Shown piece after piece: positions 45,048 to 54,977 of a stretch of DNA of 64,000 bases. Under the pieces are notes generated by a model. It was not told where the DNA came from, made no database searches, and saw only the letters and a list, made by a program, of their open reading frames with translations. The stretch comes from an uncultured Roseobacter sp. (GTDB lineage Bacteria; Pseudomonadota; Alphaproteobacteria; Rhodobacterales; Rhodobacteraceae), in the NCBI RefSeq assembly GCF_947488185.1, contig NZ_CANKYM010000001.1:496001-560000 (forward strand), read 5' to 3'. The position numbers and the translations under genes were made by a program. Numbering within the stretch: position 1 is the first letter of the stretch; each line of letters opens with the position of its first letter.

Positions 45048-47477
45048 TCAGTCATGCAGCCCAAGTTCATTGGCAGTCTTCCAGATCCGCCAATGATCAT
45101 GGGGCATGTTCGTCTGGCGCAGCCCAAACGCGCGGAAAGCGTCATGCACCGCATTGGAAAAACAGGGCACGCCGCCCACATGCGGGCTCTCGCCCACGCC
45201 CTTTGCCCCGATGGGATGGTGCGGCGACGGCGTCACGGTGTGGTCGGTCTCGTAGTTCGGCACCTCCCAGGCGGTCGGCAGGAAGAAGTCCATCAGCGTC
45301 CCGGTCTTCACGTTGCCCATGTCATCATAGGCAATCTCCTGCCCCAGCGCGACGGCAAGCGCTTCGGTCAGACCGCCATGCACTTGCCCCTCGATGATCA
45401 TCGGGTTGATCCGCGTGCCGCAGTCGTCCAGCGCATAGAAGCGGCGTATCTCGGGCACGCCCGTATCCACGTCGATGTCCATGACGCAAACGTAAGCACC
45501 GAACGGGTAGGTCATATTCGGCGGATCGTAGTAGCTGACCGCCTCCAGCCCCGGCTCGATCCCCGGGATCGCCTGATTATACGCGGCAAAGGCGATTTCC
45601 TTCATCGTCTTGAACTTCTCAGGCGCGCCCTTGACGACAAAGCGGTCTACGTCGAATTCCACGTCGTTGTCATGGACCTCCAGCAGATAGGCCGCGATCA
45701 TCTGCGCCTTGGCGCGGATCTTGCGGCCCGCCATGGCCGTCGCCGCCCCAGCAACGGGTGTGGAGCGAGAGCCATAGGTGCCCAAACCATACGGTGCCGT
45801 ATCTGTATCGCCCTCTTCGATGGTGATGCTGTCGGCGGGCAAACCGATCTCAGAGGCGAGGATTTGCGCGAATGTCGTGGCATGGCCCTGACCCTGCGAA
45901 ATGGTGCCCAGCCGCGCGATCGCGGACCCCGTGGGGTGGATGCGGATTTCGCAGCTGTCGAACATGCCAAGACCCAGAATATCGCAGTTCTTGACCGGCC
46001 CGGCCCCTACGATTTCGGTGAAGAAACTCAGCCCCACGCCCATGAGCTTGCGGGTCTTCCCGGCTTTGAAGTCCTCGACCCGCTGCGCCTGCTCCGCGCG
46101 CAGCCCATCGTAGTCAACGCTTGTCAGCGCCTTGTCCCAAGCGGTGTGATAGTCCCCGGAGTCGTATTCCCAACCGAGTGCGGCCTTGTAGGGGAACTGC
46201 TCTTTCTTGATGAAGTTGATCCGCCGCAGCTCTGCTGCATCCATGCCCAACTCAATCGCCAGAACCTCCACCATCCGTTCGATGAAATACACCGCTTCTG
46301 TGACGCGGAAGGAACAGCGATAGCTGACCCCACCCGGTGCCTTGTTGGTATATACGCCGTCCACCTCCAGAAAGGCCGTTGGAATGTCGTAGGAGCCGGT
46401 GCAGATGTTCATGAACCCTGCAGGGAATTTCGTGGGGTCAGCGCAGGCATCGAACCCGCCATGGTCGGCGGTCACGTGACAATGCAGCCCGGTGATCTTG
46501 CCTTCCTTCGTGGCGGAAATCTTGCCCGTCATGTGATAATCGCGCGCGAAGGCGGTGGTCATCAGATTGTCCATCCGGTCTTCGATCCATTTGACCGGCT
46601 TGCCCGTCACAATGGAGGCCACAACCGAACAAACATATCCCGGATAGGCCCCGACTTTGTTGCCAAAACCACCGCCAATATCGGGCGAGACGACACGGAT
46701 ATTGTGCTCTTCAATGCCGGAGATCAGCGACACCACAGTGCGGATCGCATGGGGCGCCTGAAAGGTCCCCCAGAGCGTCAGCTTGCCATTGACCTTGTCC
46801 ATCGACGCCACACAGCCGCAGGTTTCCAGCGGGCAGGGGTGCGTCCGGTGGTAGTACATGCTCTCTTCAACAAGCACCTCCGCATTGTCGAGTACCTGCT
46901 GGGTGGCCTCTTTCTCACCCGCCTCCCACGTGAAGATGTGGTTGGGGTGCGTGCGCGGGCCATGGGCACCATCAGGGATAGAACCATCCTGCGCAACCAG
47001 ATCTTCGCGCAGAACCACATCCGTTTTAAGCGCTTCGAACGGGTCAACGATCACGGGCAGTTCTTCGTAATCCACCTCGACGGCCTCGATCCCATCCGCC
47101 GCCGCAAACCGGTCTTCGGCCACCACAAAGGCCACTTCCTGACCCTGAAACAGCACCTTGCCGTCGGCCAGCACCATCTGCTTGTCCCCCGCAAGCGTCG
47201 GCATCCAGTGCAGACCCAGCGGCTCCAGATCAGCCGCCGTCAGAACGGCCAGCACGCCGGGGACCTTCAGCGCCTCTTCGGTGTCGATATTGGTGACCCG
47301 CGCATGCGCATAGGGCGAGCGCACAAAGTCGCCGAAGAGCATGCCATCGAGCTTGATGTCATCGACATAATTGCCCTTGCCTTGCGTGAACCGGGCATCT
47401 TCGACCCGCTTGCGCGAACAGCCCATGCCTTTGAGGTTGGCGACGCGATCGTCGCGGCTTTCCACTTCGTCCTTCAT
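45048..47477 (-). CDS. coxL: Aerobic CO dehydrogenase large subunit, form I
   Basis: Catalytic Mo-Cu subunit oxidising CO to CO2. The 809-residue protein has the xanthine oxidase-type fold ([39 protein letters not shown] with the catalytic Glu). The active-site loop reads [10 protein letters not shown]: the Cys is residue 388 in this start, the same number as Cys388 of Oligotropha CoxL, which identifies form I (form II has AYRGAGR). The common form I signature is AYXCSFR; here Ala is replaced by Ser. The open frame reaches 47666, but ATG 47477 overlaps the coxS stop. Start and length agree with the family. Confidence 0.95.
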   Translation of the reverse strand: MKDEVESRDDRVANLKGMGCSRKRVEDARFTQGKGNYVDDIKLDGMLFGDFVRSPYAHARVTNIDTEEALKVPGVLAVLTAADLEPLGLHWMPTLAGDKQMVLADGKVLFQGQEVAFVVAEDRFAAADGIEAVEVDYEELPVIVDPFEALKTDVVLREDLVAQDGSIPDGAHGPRTHPNHIFTWEAGEKEATQQVLDNAEVLVEESMYYHRTHPCPLETCGCVASMDKVNGKLTLWGTFQAPHAIRTVVSLISGIEEHNIRVVSPDIGGGFGNKVGAYPGYVCSVVASIVTGKPVKWIEDRMDNLMTTAFARDYHMTGKISATKEGKITGLHCHVTADHGGFDACADPTKFPAGFMNICTGSYDIPTAFLEVDGVYTNKAPGGVSYRCSFRVTEAVYFIERMVEVLAIELGMDAAELRRINFIKKEQFPYKAALGWEYDSGDYHTAWDKALTSVDYDGLRAEQAQRVEDFKAGKTRKLMGVGLSFFTEIVGAGPVKNCDILGLGMFDSCEIRIHPTGSAIARLGTISQGQGHATTFAQILASEIGLPADSITIEEGDTDTAPYGLGTYGSRSTPVAGAATAMAGRKIRAKAQMIAAYLLEVHDNDVEFDVDRFVVKGAPEKFKTMKEIAFAAYNQAIPGIEPGLEAVSYYDPPNMTYPFGAYVCVMDIDVDTGVPEIRRFYALDDCGTRINPMIIEGQVHGGLTEALAVALGQEIAYDDMGNVKTGTLMDFFLPTAWEVPNYETDHTVTPSPHHPIGAKGVGESPHVGGVPCFSNAVHDAFRAFGLRQTNMPHDHWRIWKTANELGLHD

Positions 47478-47968
47478 TCCGCGGCCTCCTTTGCAGCATT
47501 CATCTCGGCCGCAGCCGCGAGGATGGATTTGACGATGTTCTGATACCCCGTGCAGCGGCAGAGGTTGCCCGCCATACCAAAGCGTATGTCTTCTTCGGAA
47601 GGGTTCGGGTTCTCTTCCAGCAGCTTGGTGGCCCGCGTGATCATCCCCGGGGTGCAATAACCACACTGCAGCCCGTGGTGTTCCTTGAACGCCTCCTGCA
47701 GGGGGTGCAGGCTGTCGGGCGTGCCGATGCCCTCGATGGTGGTGATCTCCTTACCGTCCGCCTGCGCCGCGAACATGGTGCAGGATTTGACCGACTTTCC
47801 GTCGATTGTCACCGTGCAGGCACCACAATGCGAGGTTTCGCAGCCGATATGCGGCCCGGTGATATTGAGCCTCTCGCGCAGCGTGTAGATCAACAGCTCG
47901 CGCGGTTCGGCCAGAAACTCCTCATCCTTGCCGTTGACGTTCAACTTTATGTGCATCTTCTTTGACAT
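47474..47968 (-). CDS. coxS: CO dehydrogenase small subunit, 2 x [2Fe-2S]
   Basis: 164-residue iron-sulfur subunit. The plant-type cluster ligands ([12 protein letters not shown]...SCTMF) and the second cluster (QCGYCTPGM...CRCTGYQ) are complete. It passes electrons from the Mo site to FAD in CoxM. Overlaps coxL by ATGA and lies 44 bp after coxM, in the canonical M-S-L order. Confidence 0.95.
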   Translation of the reverse strand: MSKKMHIKLNVNGKDEEFLAEPRELLIYTLRERLNITGPHIGCETSHCGACTVTIDGKSVKSCTMFAAQADGKEITTIEGIGTPDSLHPLQEAFKEHHGLQCGYCTPGMITRATKLLEENPNPSEEDIRFGMAGNLCRCTGYQNIVKSILAAAAEMNAAKEAAE

Positions 47969-48012
47969 GATTTTCCTCTCTGCCCTGTCTCTTCGCTCCG
48001 TGAGGACAAGCC

Positions 48013-48867
48013 TCAGGCGCGCGACCAGGCACGCTCAATCGCGCGGGCCAGGATGACGCCGGCAACGTGTTTCTTGAAAGCGACCGGGCCCCGATTGTCT
48101 TCCGTGGGATCGATATCGCCCAGCATGGCCGCTTTGGCCGCGGTGAGTGCGGCGGCGTCAACGGCTGTGCCGACAAGCGCCGCACCGGCATCGGCCGAGT
48201 AGATCGGCGTATCGCTCAGGTTGGTCATGGCAATGGAGGCTGCCGTGCATTTGCCGTCCTCCTTGACGATCTGAACCGCCGCCGCCGCCGTGGCATAATC
48301 CCCGATTTTGCGCTTTTGCTTTTCATAGGCGTATCCACCCTGCGGCACAGGGATCGACACCGAGGTCAGCACCTCTTCATCCTCGCGCGCGGTCATATAG
48401 GCCGCTTCGTAGAAGTCGCGCGCCGCGACGCTGCGCTCCCCACCGGGACCGACCAACGCGAACGTCGCATCAAGACACTGCATGAGACCCGGCATGTCGT
48501 TGCCGGGGTCGCCATTGGCAACATTGCCGCCCACGGTCCCCATATAGCGCACCTGCGGGTCCGCGATCTGCAGTGCGGCTTCGCGCAGGATCGGCGCCGC
48601 CGCTTCCAGACCGGCATGGTTGATCAGATCGTGTTGCGTGACCATGGCCCCGATGGTGATCTGCCCGTCCTTGATGGAAATCTCGTTCAAGCCATCAATG
48701 GCTTGAAGATCGATCAGATGCGGAATCTCCGCCATGCGCAGTTTCATCATCGGGATCAGACTGTGCCCGCCCGCCATGACGCGCGCGTCATCGCCATGCT
48801 CTTTGAGTAGGGCGATCACATCATCCATCTTCGTCGGACGATAGTAATCAAACGCTGCCGGTATCAT
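48013..48867 (-). CDS. coxM: CO dehydrogenase medium (FAD) subunit
   Basis: 284-residue flavoprotein beginning [11 protein letters not shown] with FAD-binding motifs [15 protein letters not shown] and [16 protein letters not shown], as in CoxM. A GGAGG site precedes ATG 48867; the longer frame to 48936 is not needed. First gene of the structural operon; two perfect 14-bp direct repeats lie about 100-130 bp upstream. Confidence 0.94.
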   Translation of the reverse strand: MIPAAFDYYRPTKMDDVIALLKEHGDDARVMAGGHSLIPMMKLRMAEIPHLIDLQAIDGLNEISIKDGQITIGAMVTQHDLINHAGLEAAAPILREAALQIADPQVRYMGTVGGNVANGDPGNDMPGLMQCLDATFALVGPGGERSVAARDFYEAAYMTAREDEEVLTSVSIPVPQGGYAYEKQKRKIGDYATAAAAVQIVKEDGKCTAASIAMTNLSDTPIYSADAGAALVGTAVDAAALTAAKAAMLGDIDPTEDNRGPVAFKKHVAGVILARAIERAWSRA

Positions 48868-48964
48868 GAATGTCCTCCCTGCCATGACCATGAGTAGCTG
48901 GCTGAGAGCATGAGGCTGCGGCCCCGTGAACCGCACATGGATTTAAGTCGATCGAGAGGTTTTC

Positions 48965-48999
48965 CGCACGAAATGCGCCATGGATCGCACGAAATGCGC
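48965..48999. promoter_or_regulatory. Paired direct repeats upstream of coxM, candidate LytTR binding site
   Basis: CGCACGAAATGCGC occurs at 48965-48978 and identically at 48986-48999, start-to-start 21 bp (two helical turns). LytTR domains bind tandem direct repeats with this spacing. The element lies between the coxC stop and the coxM start, and coxC encodes a LytTR protein. A partial third copy (CGCACATGG) is at 48932-48940. Likely the activator site of the coxMSL promoter (inference). Confidence 0.75.
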
Positions 49000-49003
49000 G
49001 GCT

Positions 49004-50122
49004 CTAGACACCCAGCGCGTCCCGCACATCCCGCAATCGAGACCGGCTGACCGGAACCTTTTTCAAATGCGTCACATCGAAATGGCACACGCCATTGTCC
49101 TTGAGCCGCTCGAAGCCGGTGACAAAGGCCGGATTGACCAGATAGCTGCGATGCACCTTGATGAGCGGCCCCTGCCCCAGCCGCTTGGTGGCTTCGGTGA
49201 TCGACCAGACGCAAAAGAGCTTGTCCGTGGCCGTGTAGAGATGGGTGTAGTGCCCTTCTGCCCGGATGGCTGCAACTGCGTCGGTGCTCACAAAGAGGGT
49301 GCGGCCCTCCTGCTCATACGGGATCTGAGGGGGGACGGTTCCTGCAGAGGTCGATTTCTCCGGCTCGGGGGTAGGCTCTGGTCGCGCCGACGCCTGGCGA
49401 CTTCCTGCAGGGGGGGCAAGCACCGTAACGCCAGTCAGCAGGAAGGCACCGCATAAGACGAAACTGCTCAACACCACGCCGATGGCCAACACCTCGTTGC
49501 TGATCAGCGGGCCGACCTCGGTCAGTACGTCGACCTCCACAAAGCTGGTGCCGCTGATGGCGATGAAATGCACGGCAAAGACCGCGAAGCCAAAGAAAAG
49601 CGTGCCGACAACGATGCCACGTTGCGACCTGTTGCCGTAAGCGATGGCAAAGGCCGCGATGTTCAGAACGCAGGAAGAGATCACCGAAAGGGCAATACCC
49701 ACAGGCGTGTAGAGCGCCTGGCACAGTTCCATCGCCGACATGCCGAGATAGTGCATCGCGAGCACGCCAAGTCCGACCGTCGTGCCTGCCAGCACAAGCG
49801 TGGTCCTGGTGCGTTTCCAGAAATGCAGGATCAACAGCGCGAGGCCCACGACCAGTATCGCCACAAGGGCCGACGCCAGCGTGATTGCGGCGTCATAGTA
49901 AAAGAGGATGGGGAGCTGCAAGCCGAGCATTGCGACGAAATGCATTGACCAGATGCCACCGCCCAGCGCAATGGCGGCAAGTACGATGAGGATTTTGCGC
50001 TGCTCGATGCTCCGCTGAGACAGGCCCTGGGTCAGCGACAAGCCGGTGAATCCAGACATCAGCGCCACGAACAGGGATGCAATAACCAGCATCGGGCTGT
50101 GAGAGAAATCCAACGGCTCCAT
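49004..50122 (-). CDS. coxC: MHYT-domain LytTR regulator CoxC
   Basis: 372-residue membrane-bound regulator. The N-terminal ~240 residues form about seven hydrophobic segments carrying repeated MHYT-type motifs (WSMHFVAMLGLQLP; LAMHYLGMSAMELC; FAVHFIAISG), proposed to bind copper and sense O2, CO or NO. After a Pro-rich linker comes a C-terminal LytTR DNA-binding domain (VAAIRAEGHYTHLYT...LIKVHRSYLVNPAFV...VPVSRSRLRDVRDAL). This is the domain layout of CoxC/CoxH in Oligotropha. It is immediately upstream of coxM and probably activates it. Confidence 0.9.
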   Translation of the reverse strand: MEPLDFSHSPMLVIASLFVALMSGFTGLSLTQGLSQRSIEQRKILIVLAAIALGGGIWSMHFVAMLGLQLPILFYYDAAITLASALVAILVVGLALLILHFWKRTRTTLVLAGTTVGLGVLAMHYLGMSAMELCQALYTPVGIALSVISSCVLNIAAFAIAYGNRSQRGIVVGTLFFGFAVFAVHFIAISGTSFVEVDVLTEVGPLISNEVLAIGVVLSSFVLCGAFLLTGVTVLAPPAGSRQASARPEPTPEPEKSTSAGTVPPQIPYEQEGRTLFVSTDAVAAIRAEGHYTHLYTATDKLFCVWSITEATKRLGQGPLIKVHRSYLVNPAFVTGFERLKDNGVCHFDVTHLKKVPVSRSRLRDVRDALGV

Positions 50123-50458
50123 AGGGTATCCCTAGCCCATTGAACAAATGCCACGCAAGTCGGGTGCAGGGGATTGAAACGAAAGGGGATTGAAGATGGT
50201 TGGGCGAACATTGGCGCTGCCGGTCCGGCAGTCCAAGTCCGAGGAGACGCGCAGAATAGGCAGGCCACAGAATTCGGCACCCACACCGCCGCTCAATTGA
50301 CCCTGCGCAGTCGGTATCGGAGTTTTGTCGCCGATCTTTCGCCCAAACGCAAAGTTGTTGGTGTACAATCCCTGCTATTCCGCCAATTCTTGCAACCATA
50401 TGGCGAAACAGGTTGCGCCTGTCAGATGCCACATCAAAAAACATAAGGGAGATAAAAA
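50123..50458. other. Divergent intergenic region, coxC / oppA
   Basis: 336 bases between coxC and oppA; no gene. It holds an 11-bp direct repeat AGGGGATTGAA at 50168-50178 and 50184-50194 (period 16 bp), 46-72 bp from the coxC start, which may be a regulator site. AGGGAG at 50447-50452 is the ribosome site of oppA. Promoter boxes are not clear. Confidence 0.5.
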
Positions 50459-52084
50459 ATGACCAAACATCGAATTTTGGCTACCTCAACACTTGTTTCA
50501 CTCGCTCTTTGCCAGCCTCTTTGGGCGGCGGACACCCATCCGGTCACCGGCGAGCCGCTGGCCGCAGATCAGACCTTTCAGTATCGCTTGCTGGACCAGT
50601 TTCCCTCCATCGATCCGCAACTGATCGAGGAAACCGTTGGGGGCCATCTGGCGCGCCAGTTGTTCGAAGGGCTTTTGACGCAGAACGCCGATGGCACGCT
50701 GCGCCCCGGCGTGGCCGAAGAATGGTCCTCCGAAGACAACCAGACCTGGACCTTCAAACTGCGTGAGGATGCGCGCTGGTCCAATGGCGATCCGGTGACA
50801 GCACAGGATTTCGTCTTTGCCTGGCGCCGCGCGGCCGACCCGGCCACGGCCTCTGAATACGCCTGGTATGTGGAGTTGAGCCAGATCACCAACGCGGCGG
50901 CGGCGATTGCCGGCGAGGCCAGCACCGAAGAGCTGGGCGTGCGCGCCATCGACGACCGGACGCTGGAGGTCACACTGGCCCAGCCCCTGCCCTACTTCCC
51001 GCAGATGACGGTGCACTATACCTTCATGCCGACGCACCAACCCACGGTCGAGGCCCATGGTGCCGCCTGGACCAACCCAATGAACATCGTGTCGAACGGG
51101 GCCTATAAGCTGGACGATATGGCGACGAACGAATTCGTGCGGCTGGTTCAGAACCCGGAATACTGGGGCGCGGAGGATGTGATCATTACCGAGATCACCG
51201 GATTTGTGATCAATGACGCCAATCAGGCGCTGACCCGCTTTCAGGCGGGCGAATTCGACATGATGGATGACCTCCCCGCCGGCAGCTACCCGCGTCTTGA
51301 GGAAGAGACGCCGGATGTGGCGCATTCCGTGCCGCGGCTCTGTTCCTATTATTACACCGTGAACCAGTCTGAAAGCGGCCACGAGGCGCTGCAGGATCCG
51401 CGCGTGCGCACAGCCCTCAGCTATATGATCAACCGCGAGGTGATCACCGATCAGGTGTTGAAAGCCGGTCAGGCCCCCGCCTTCAGCTTCACCCATTGGG
51501 CCACGGCTGATTTTGAGCTGCCTGCGATCGACTATTCGCTCTGGAGCCAGCAGGAGCGCATGGAAAAGGCCGTGGCGCTGATGGAAGAGGCGGGCTATGG
51601 CCCGGACAACCCCATTGAGCTCAACCTGATCTACAACACCTCCGAAAACCACAAGCAGATCGCGACAGTGGTCAGCCAGATGTGGCGGCCCCTAGGCGTC
51701 ACGACGGTGCTGAACAACTTCGAATGGCAATCCTATCTGGAAATTCGCGGCAATCAGAACTTCGACATCGCCCGCTCGGCCTGGTGCGGGGATTACAACG
51801 AGGCCTCGACCTTCCTCGACCTTCTGACCTCGAACAACGCCAACAACGATGGCAAATACGTCAGTGAAGAGGTCGACCGGCTGATGGCCGAAAGCGTCAC
51901 CATGTCCGACCCGCAACCGGTCTATACGCAGGTTGAACAGATTCTCGCCGAGGATATGGCGATCCTGCCGATCTATCACTACACACAGAACTTCGTGCTC
52001 GACCCGACCATCAAGAACTGGCCGAAGGAGAACGTGGAGAACAACTGGTACGTGAAAGACATCTACCGCGTTGCACCAGAGTAA
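50459..52084 (+). CDS. oppA: Oligopeptide ABC transporter substrate-binding protein
   Basis: 541-residue periplasmic binding protein of the SBP_bac_5 family. Signal peptide MTKHRILATSTLVSLALCQPLWA, then the OppA/MppA-like start (LRPGVAEEWSSEDNQTWTFKLREDARWSNGDPVTAQDFVFAWRRAADP, WTNPMNIVSNGAYKL). The family takes up peptides, sometimes murein tripeptide. A 10-bp hairpin follows the stop, then oppB. Assigned as OppA rather than DppA from the FAWRR motif. Confidence 0.92.
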   Translation: MTKHRILATSTLVSLALCQPLWAADTHPVTGEPLAADQTFQYRLLDQFPSIDPQLIEETVGGHLARQLFEGLLTQNADGTLRPGVAEEWSSEDNQTWTFKLREDARWSNGDPVTAQDFVFAWRRAADPATASEYAWYVELSQITNAAAAIAGEASTEELGVRAIDDRTLEVTLAQPLPYFPQMTVHYTFMPTHQPTVEAHGAAWTNPMNIVSNGAYKLDDMATNEFVRLVQNPEYWGAEDVIITEITGFVINDANQALTRFQAGEFDMMDDLPAGSYPRLEEETPDVAHSVPRLCSYYYTVNQSESGHEALQDPRVRTALSYMINREVITDQVLKAGQAPAFSFTHWATADFELPAIDYSLWSQQERMEKAVALMEEAGYGPDNPIELNLIYNTSENHKQIATVVSQMWRPLGVTTVLNNFEWQSYLEIRGNQNFDIARSAWCGDYNEASTFLDLLTSNNANNDGKYVSEEVDRLMAESVTMSDPQPVYTQVEQILAEDMAILPIYHYTQNFVLDPTIKNWPKENVENNWYVKDIYRVAPE

Positions 52085-52092
52085 GGCGCAGC

Positions 52093-52116
52093 GGAGCGGG
52101 TGACTTCACCCGCTCC
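52093..52116 (+). other. Intercistronic hairpin between oppA and oppB
   Basis: GGAGCGGGTG (52093-52102) pairs with CACCCGCTCC (52107-52116) around a 4-nt loop. No T-run follows. It presumably keeps oppA mRNA more abundant than that of the permeases. Confidence 0.75.
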
Positions 52117-52133
52117 GGCGCTACATTCCAAAG

Positions 52134-53057
52134 ATGATATTTTACATAATCAAGCGTCTGCTCGTCGCGATCCCGGTTCTGCTGATCCTGATCGTCAGCA
52201 CGTTCATCCTGATGTATGCCGCCCCCGGTAGCCCCTTTGCGACGGAGCGCGGCATCCCGCCTGCGGTGCTTGCCAATCTGCAGGCACAATACGGGCTCGA
52301 TCAGCCGTTTCACATCCAGATCTGGCGGTATGTGGTCGGCGTGGTCACCGAATTCGACTTCGGCCCCTCCTTCATCTATCGCGATCAGGATGTGAATGAC
52401 CTGATCGGCCAGGGCTTTCCCGTGACGCTGACCTATGGGTTCTGGAGCTTTCTGGTCGCGGTGATCGTGGGTGGCAGCCTGGGCATCCTCGCCGCCTTGC
52501 GCCACAACACCTGGCTCGACTATCTGGCGGTGGGCATCTCCATCGGCGCGCAGGTGCTGCCGAACTTCGTGCTGGCGCCGATCCTCGTGCTGACCTTCAC
52601 GCTCTGGCTCGGCTGGTTGCCGGGTGGTGGCTGGCAGGGTGGCCAGTGGCAATTCGTGATCCTGCCCGTCATCGCGCTCTCGACCAGTTTCATGGCCTCG
52701 ATTGCGCGCATCTCGCGGGCCTCCATGCTCGAAGTGCTGACCTCGAACTACATCCGCACCGCCCGCGCCAAGGGCCTGCCGATGCGGCGCGTGATCTTCC
52801 GCCATGCGCTGAAACCCGCGCTGCTGCCGGTGATCTCCTACCTGGGCCCTGCCTTCGTCGGCATGATCACCGGCTCGGTCGTGATCGACATCTATTTCTC
52901 CACGGGTGGCATCGGGCAGTTCTTCGTCGCCTCGGCGCTCAACCGCGACTACGGCGTGATGATGGGCATCACCATCCTGCTGGGCGCGCTGACGATCTTC
53001 TTCAACCTTCTGGTCGATGTGCTCTACGCCTGGATCGACCCGAAAATCAGGTATTAG
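52134..53057 (+). CDS. oppB: Oligopeptide ABC transporter permease OppB
   Basis: 307-residue permease with the N-terminal TM and signature MIFYIIKRLLVAIPVLLILIVSTFIL and the OppB/DppB EAA loop (RTARAKGLPMRRVIFRHALKPALLPV). It forms the peptide channel with OppC, whose start is 4 nt after the stop. ATG 52134 is the only suitable start. Confidence 0.94.
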   Translation: MIFYIIKRLLVAIPVLLILIVSTFILMYAAPGSPFATERGIPPAVLANLQAQYGLDQPFHIQIWRYVVGVVTEFDFGPSFIYRDQDVNDLIGQGFPVTLTYGFWSFLVAVIVGGSLGILAALRHNTWLDYLAVGISIGAQVLPNFVLAPILVLTFTLWLGWLPGGGWQGGQWQFVILPVIALSTSFMASIARISRASMLEVLTSNYIRTARAKGLPMRRVIFRHALKPALLPVISYLGPAFVGMITGSVVIDIYFSTGGIGQFFVASALNRDYGVMMGITILLGALTIFFNLLVDVLYAWIDPKIRY

Positions 53058-53061
53058 CCGC

Positions 53062-53979
53062 ATGTTCGCAACCAAATCCGTCGCCGACGATCTGGCGGGC
53101 GCGGCACCCATCAAGGGCCGCTCGCTCTGGGCCGATGCGCGGGCACGCTTCCTGCGCAACCGCGCTGCGGTCGCCGGGCTGATCGTGCTGCTGCTCGTTG
53201 CCGCCTTCGCGCTCATCGGCCCCTTCATCGCGCCCTGGAACAACGAGGACATCGACTGGAACGTGCTCGGCAACGTCGCCCAGGGCGGGCGCCCATCGCT
53301 GGAGACGGGCCATTGGTTCGGCACCGACGCACTGGGGCGAGACCTCTTCGCCCGCACCGTGCAGGGCACGCAGATCTCGCTGCTGGTGGGCATCGTCGGC
53401 GCGCTGATCTCGGTGATCGTCGGCACGCTCTACGGGGCGATTGCGGGGTATTTCGGTGGGCGCATCGACAACGTGATGATGCGCATCGTCGATGTGCTGA
53501 TGTCGATCCCCTACATGTTCGTGCTGATCCTGCTGCTCGTAGTCTTTGGCCGCTCCCTGCTGATGCTTTTCATCGGCATCGGGCTGATCAGCTGGCTCGA
53601 CATGGCGCGCATCGCCCGCGGCCAGACGCTGACCCTGAAGGGCAAGGCCTATATCGAGGCTGCCGTCGCCACCGGGGTCCGGCCCTTCACCATCATCCTG
53701 CGCCACATCATCCCGAACCTGCTGGGCGTGGTGATCGTCTATGCGACGCTGCTGGTGCCCTCGATGATCATCTACGAAAGCTTCATCAGCTTTCTGGGCC
53801 TTGGCGTGCAGGAACCGCTCACAAGCTGGGGCGCGCTGATCAACGATGGCGCCTCTGAGATGAACAACGGCACCCTCTGGATGCTCGGCTGGCCACTCTT
53901 TTTCTTCGTCATCACGCTCTTCGGCTTCTTCTTTGTCGGCGACGGGCTGCGCGATGCCCTCGATCCGAAGGATCGGTAA
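53062..53979 (+). CDS. oppC: Oligopeptide ABC transporter permease OppC
   Basis: 305-residue permease with the OppC N-terminal cytoplasmic extension (residues 1-45), LIVLLLVAAFALIGPFI first segment, TDALGRDLFARTVQGTQISLLVG and EAA loop (EAAVATGVRPFTIILRHIIPNLLG). ATG 53062 follows the oppB stop. Its 3' end including the stop is duplicated 26 bp further on. Confidence 0.94.
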   Translation: MFATKSVADDLAGAAPIKGRSLWADARARFLRNRAAVAGLIVLLLVAAFALIGPFIAPWNNEDIDWNVLGNVAQGGRPSLETGHWFGTDALGRDLFARTVQGTQISLLVGIVGALISVIVGTLYGAIAGYFGGRIDNVMMRIVDVLMSIPYMFVLILLLVVFGRSLLMLFIGIGLISWLDMARIARGQTLTLKGKAYIEAAVATGVRPFTIILRHIIPNLLGVVIVYATLLVPSMIIYESFISFLGLGVQEPLTSWGALINDGASEMNNGTLWMLGWPLFFFVITLFGFFFVGDGLRDALDPKDR

Positions 53980-54005
53980 TGATGAATTTTCCGAAGGATC
54001 GGTAA
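53964..54005 (+). repeat. 16-bp direct repeat spanning the oppC stop
   Basis: TCCGAAGGATCGGTAA is present at 53964-53979 (last codons and stop of oppC) and again at 53990-54005, just before oppD. Period 26 bp. It seems a small local duplication; each copy also contains the imperfect palindrome CCGA-AGGA-TCGG. It does not alter either coding frame. Confidence 0.8.
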
Positions 54006-54008
54006 GTT

Positions 54009-54977
54009 ATGGCACTTCTCGACGTCACCGACCTCACCGTCAGCTTCGACACCCCCGACGGGACCGTGAAAGCCGTGAACGGTATGACCCTCTCGCTCGA
54101 TCCCGGCGACAGCCTCGCCATCGTCGGCGAAAGCGGGTCGGGCAAGACCCAACTGGCCTTTGCCATACTCGGCCTTCTCGCCAAAAACGGCACCGCCGGC
54201 GGATCGATCCGCTTTGACGGTCAGGAAATCCTGAACCTGCCGGAGTCCAAACTGAACGCGATCCGCGCCAATGAGATCGCGATGATCTTTCAGGATCCAA
54301 TGACCTCGCTGAACCCCTATCTCCGCGTCGGCGATCAAATGGCCGAGGTGCTGATGCTGCACAAAGGGGCGTCCAAGCGCGACGCTTTCGCGGAAAGTGC
54401 CAGGATGCTCGACGCCGTACGCATTCCGGATGCCCGTGCCCGGCTCAGGATGTATCCGCACGAATTCTCAGGCGGCATGCGGCAGCGGATCATGGCCGCC
54501 ATGGCGCTGCTCTGCCGTCCGAAACTGCTGATTGCGGATGAGCCGACCACCGCGTTGGATGTGACTGTCCAGAACCAGATCATGGAACTGATGGCCGATA
54601 TCCAGCGTGATTTCGGCACAGCCCTTATCCTGATCACCCACGATCTGGCCATTGTCGCGGGCTCCTGCGTCAAGACGCTGGTGATGTACGGTGGGCGGGT
54701 GATGGAAACGGGCGCCACCGATGATGTCTTCGCCGCCCCCTCGCACCCCTACACGCGGGGCCTGCTGAAGGCGGTCCCACGTCTCGATGTCCCGCAGGAC
54801 AAGCTTGAGACCATACCCGGCGATCCGCCCGATCTCACGGCGCTGCCTGCCGGGTGCCCCTTCAGCCCCCGCTGCCCGGCCAGTCATGAGCCTTGTGCGA
54901 CGACCATGCCGGTGCAGGAGGCATTTGAAGCCGGGCGTCTGCGCGCCTGCCATGCGGCGCGGGAGACAGTGGCATGA
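54009..54977 (+). CDS. oppD: Oligopeptide ABC transporter ATPase OppD
   Basis: 322-residue ATPase with Walker A GESGSGKTQLA, Q-loop IFQDPMTSLNPYLRV, signature FSGGMRQRIMAAMAL, Walker B LLIADEPTTALD and the C-terminal oligopeptide/dipeptide domain with a four-cysteine [Fe-S]-type region (CPFSPRCPASHEPC). Overlaps oppF by ATGA. Confidence 0.94.
   Translation: MALLDVTDLTVSFDTPDGTVKAVNGMTLSLDPGDSLAIVGESGSGKTQLAFAILGLLAKNGTAGGSIRFDGQEILNLPESKLNAIRANEIAMIFQDPMTSLNPYLRVGDQMAEVLMLHKGASKRDAFAESARMLDAVRIPDARARLRMYPHEFSGGMRQRIMAAMALLCRPKLLIADEPTTALDVTVQNQIMELMADIQRDFGTALILITHDLAIVAGSCVKTLVMYGGRVMETGATDDVFAAPSHPYTRGLLKAVPRLDVPQDKLETIPGDPPDLTALPAGCPFSPRCPASHEPCATTMPVQEAFEAGRLRACHAARETVA

Noticed and set aside
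45054..47543. 829-codon plus-strand frame opposite coxL
   Set aside because: It is the exact antisense of coxL, a GC-rich shadow without ribosome site or domain; coxL on the minus strand has all family motifs.
50168..50194. Possible CRISPR or REP element (AGGGGATTGAA x2)
   Set aside because: Only two copies with a 5-bp gap and no spacers; reported instead as a possible regulator site.
52011..53426. 471-codon minus-strand frame opposite oppB/oppC
   Set aside because: Antisense shadow of two well-recognised permease genes; His/Asp/Arg-rich composition typical of reverse-strand reading.
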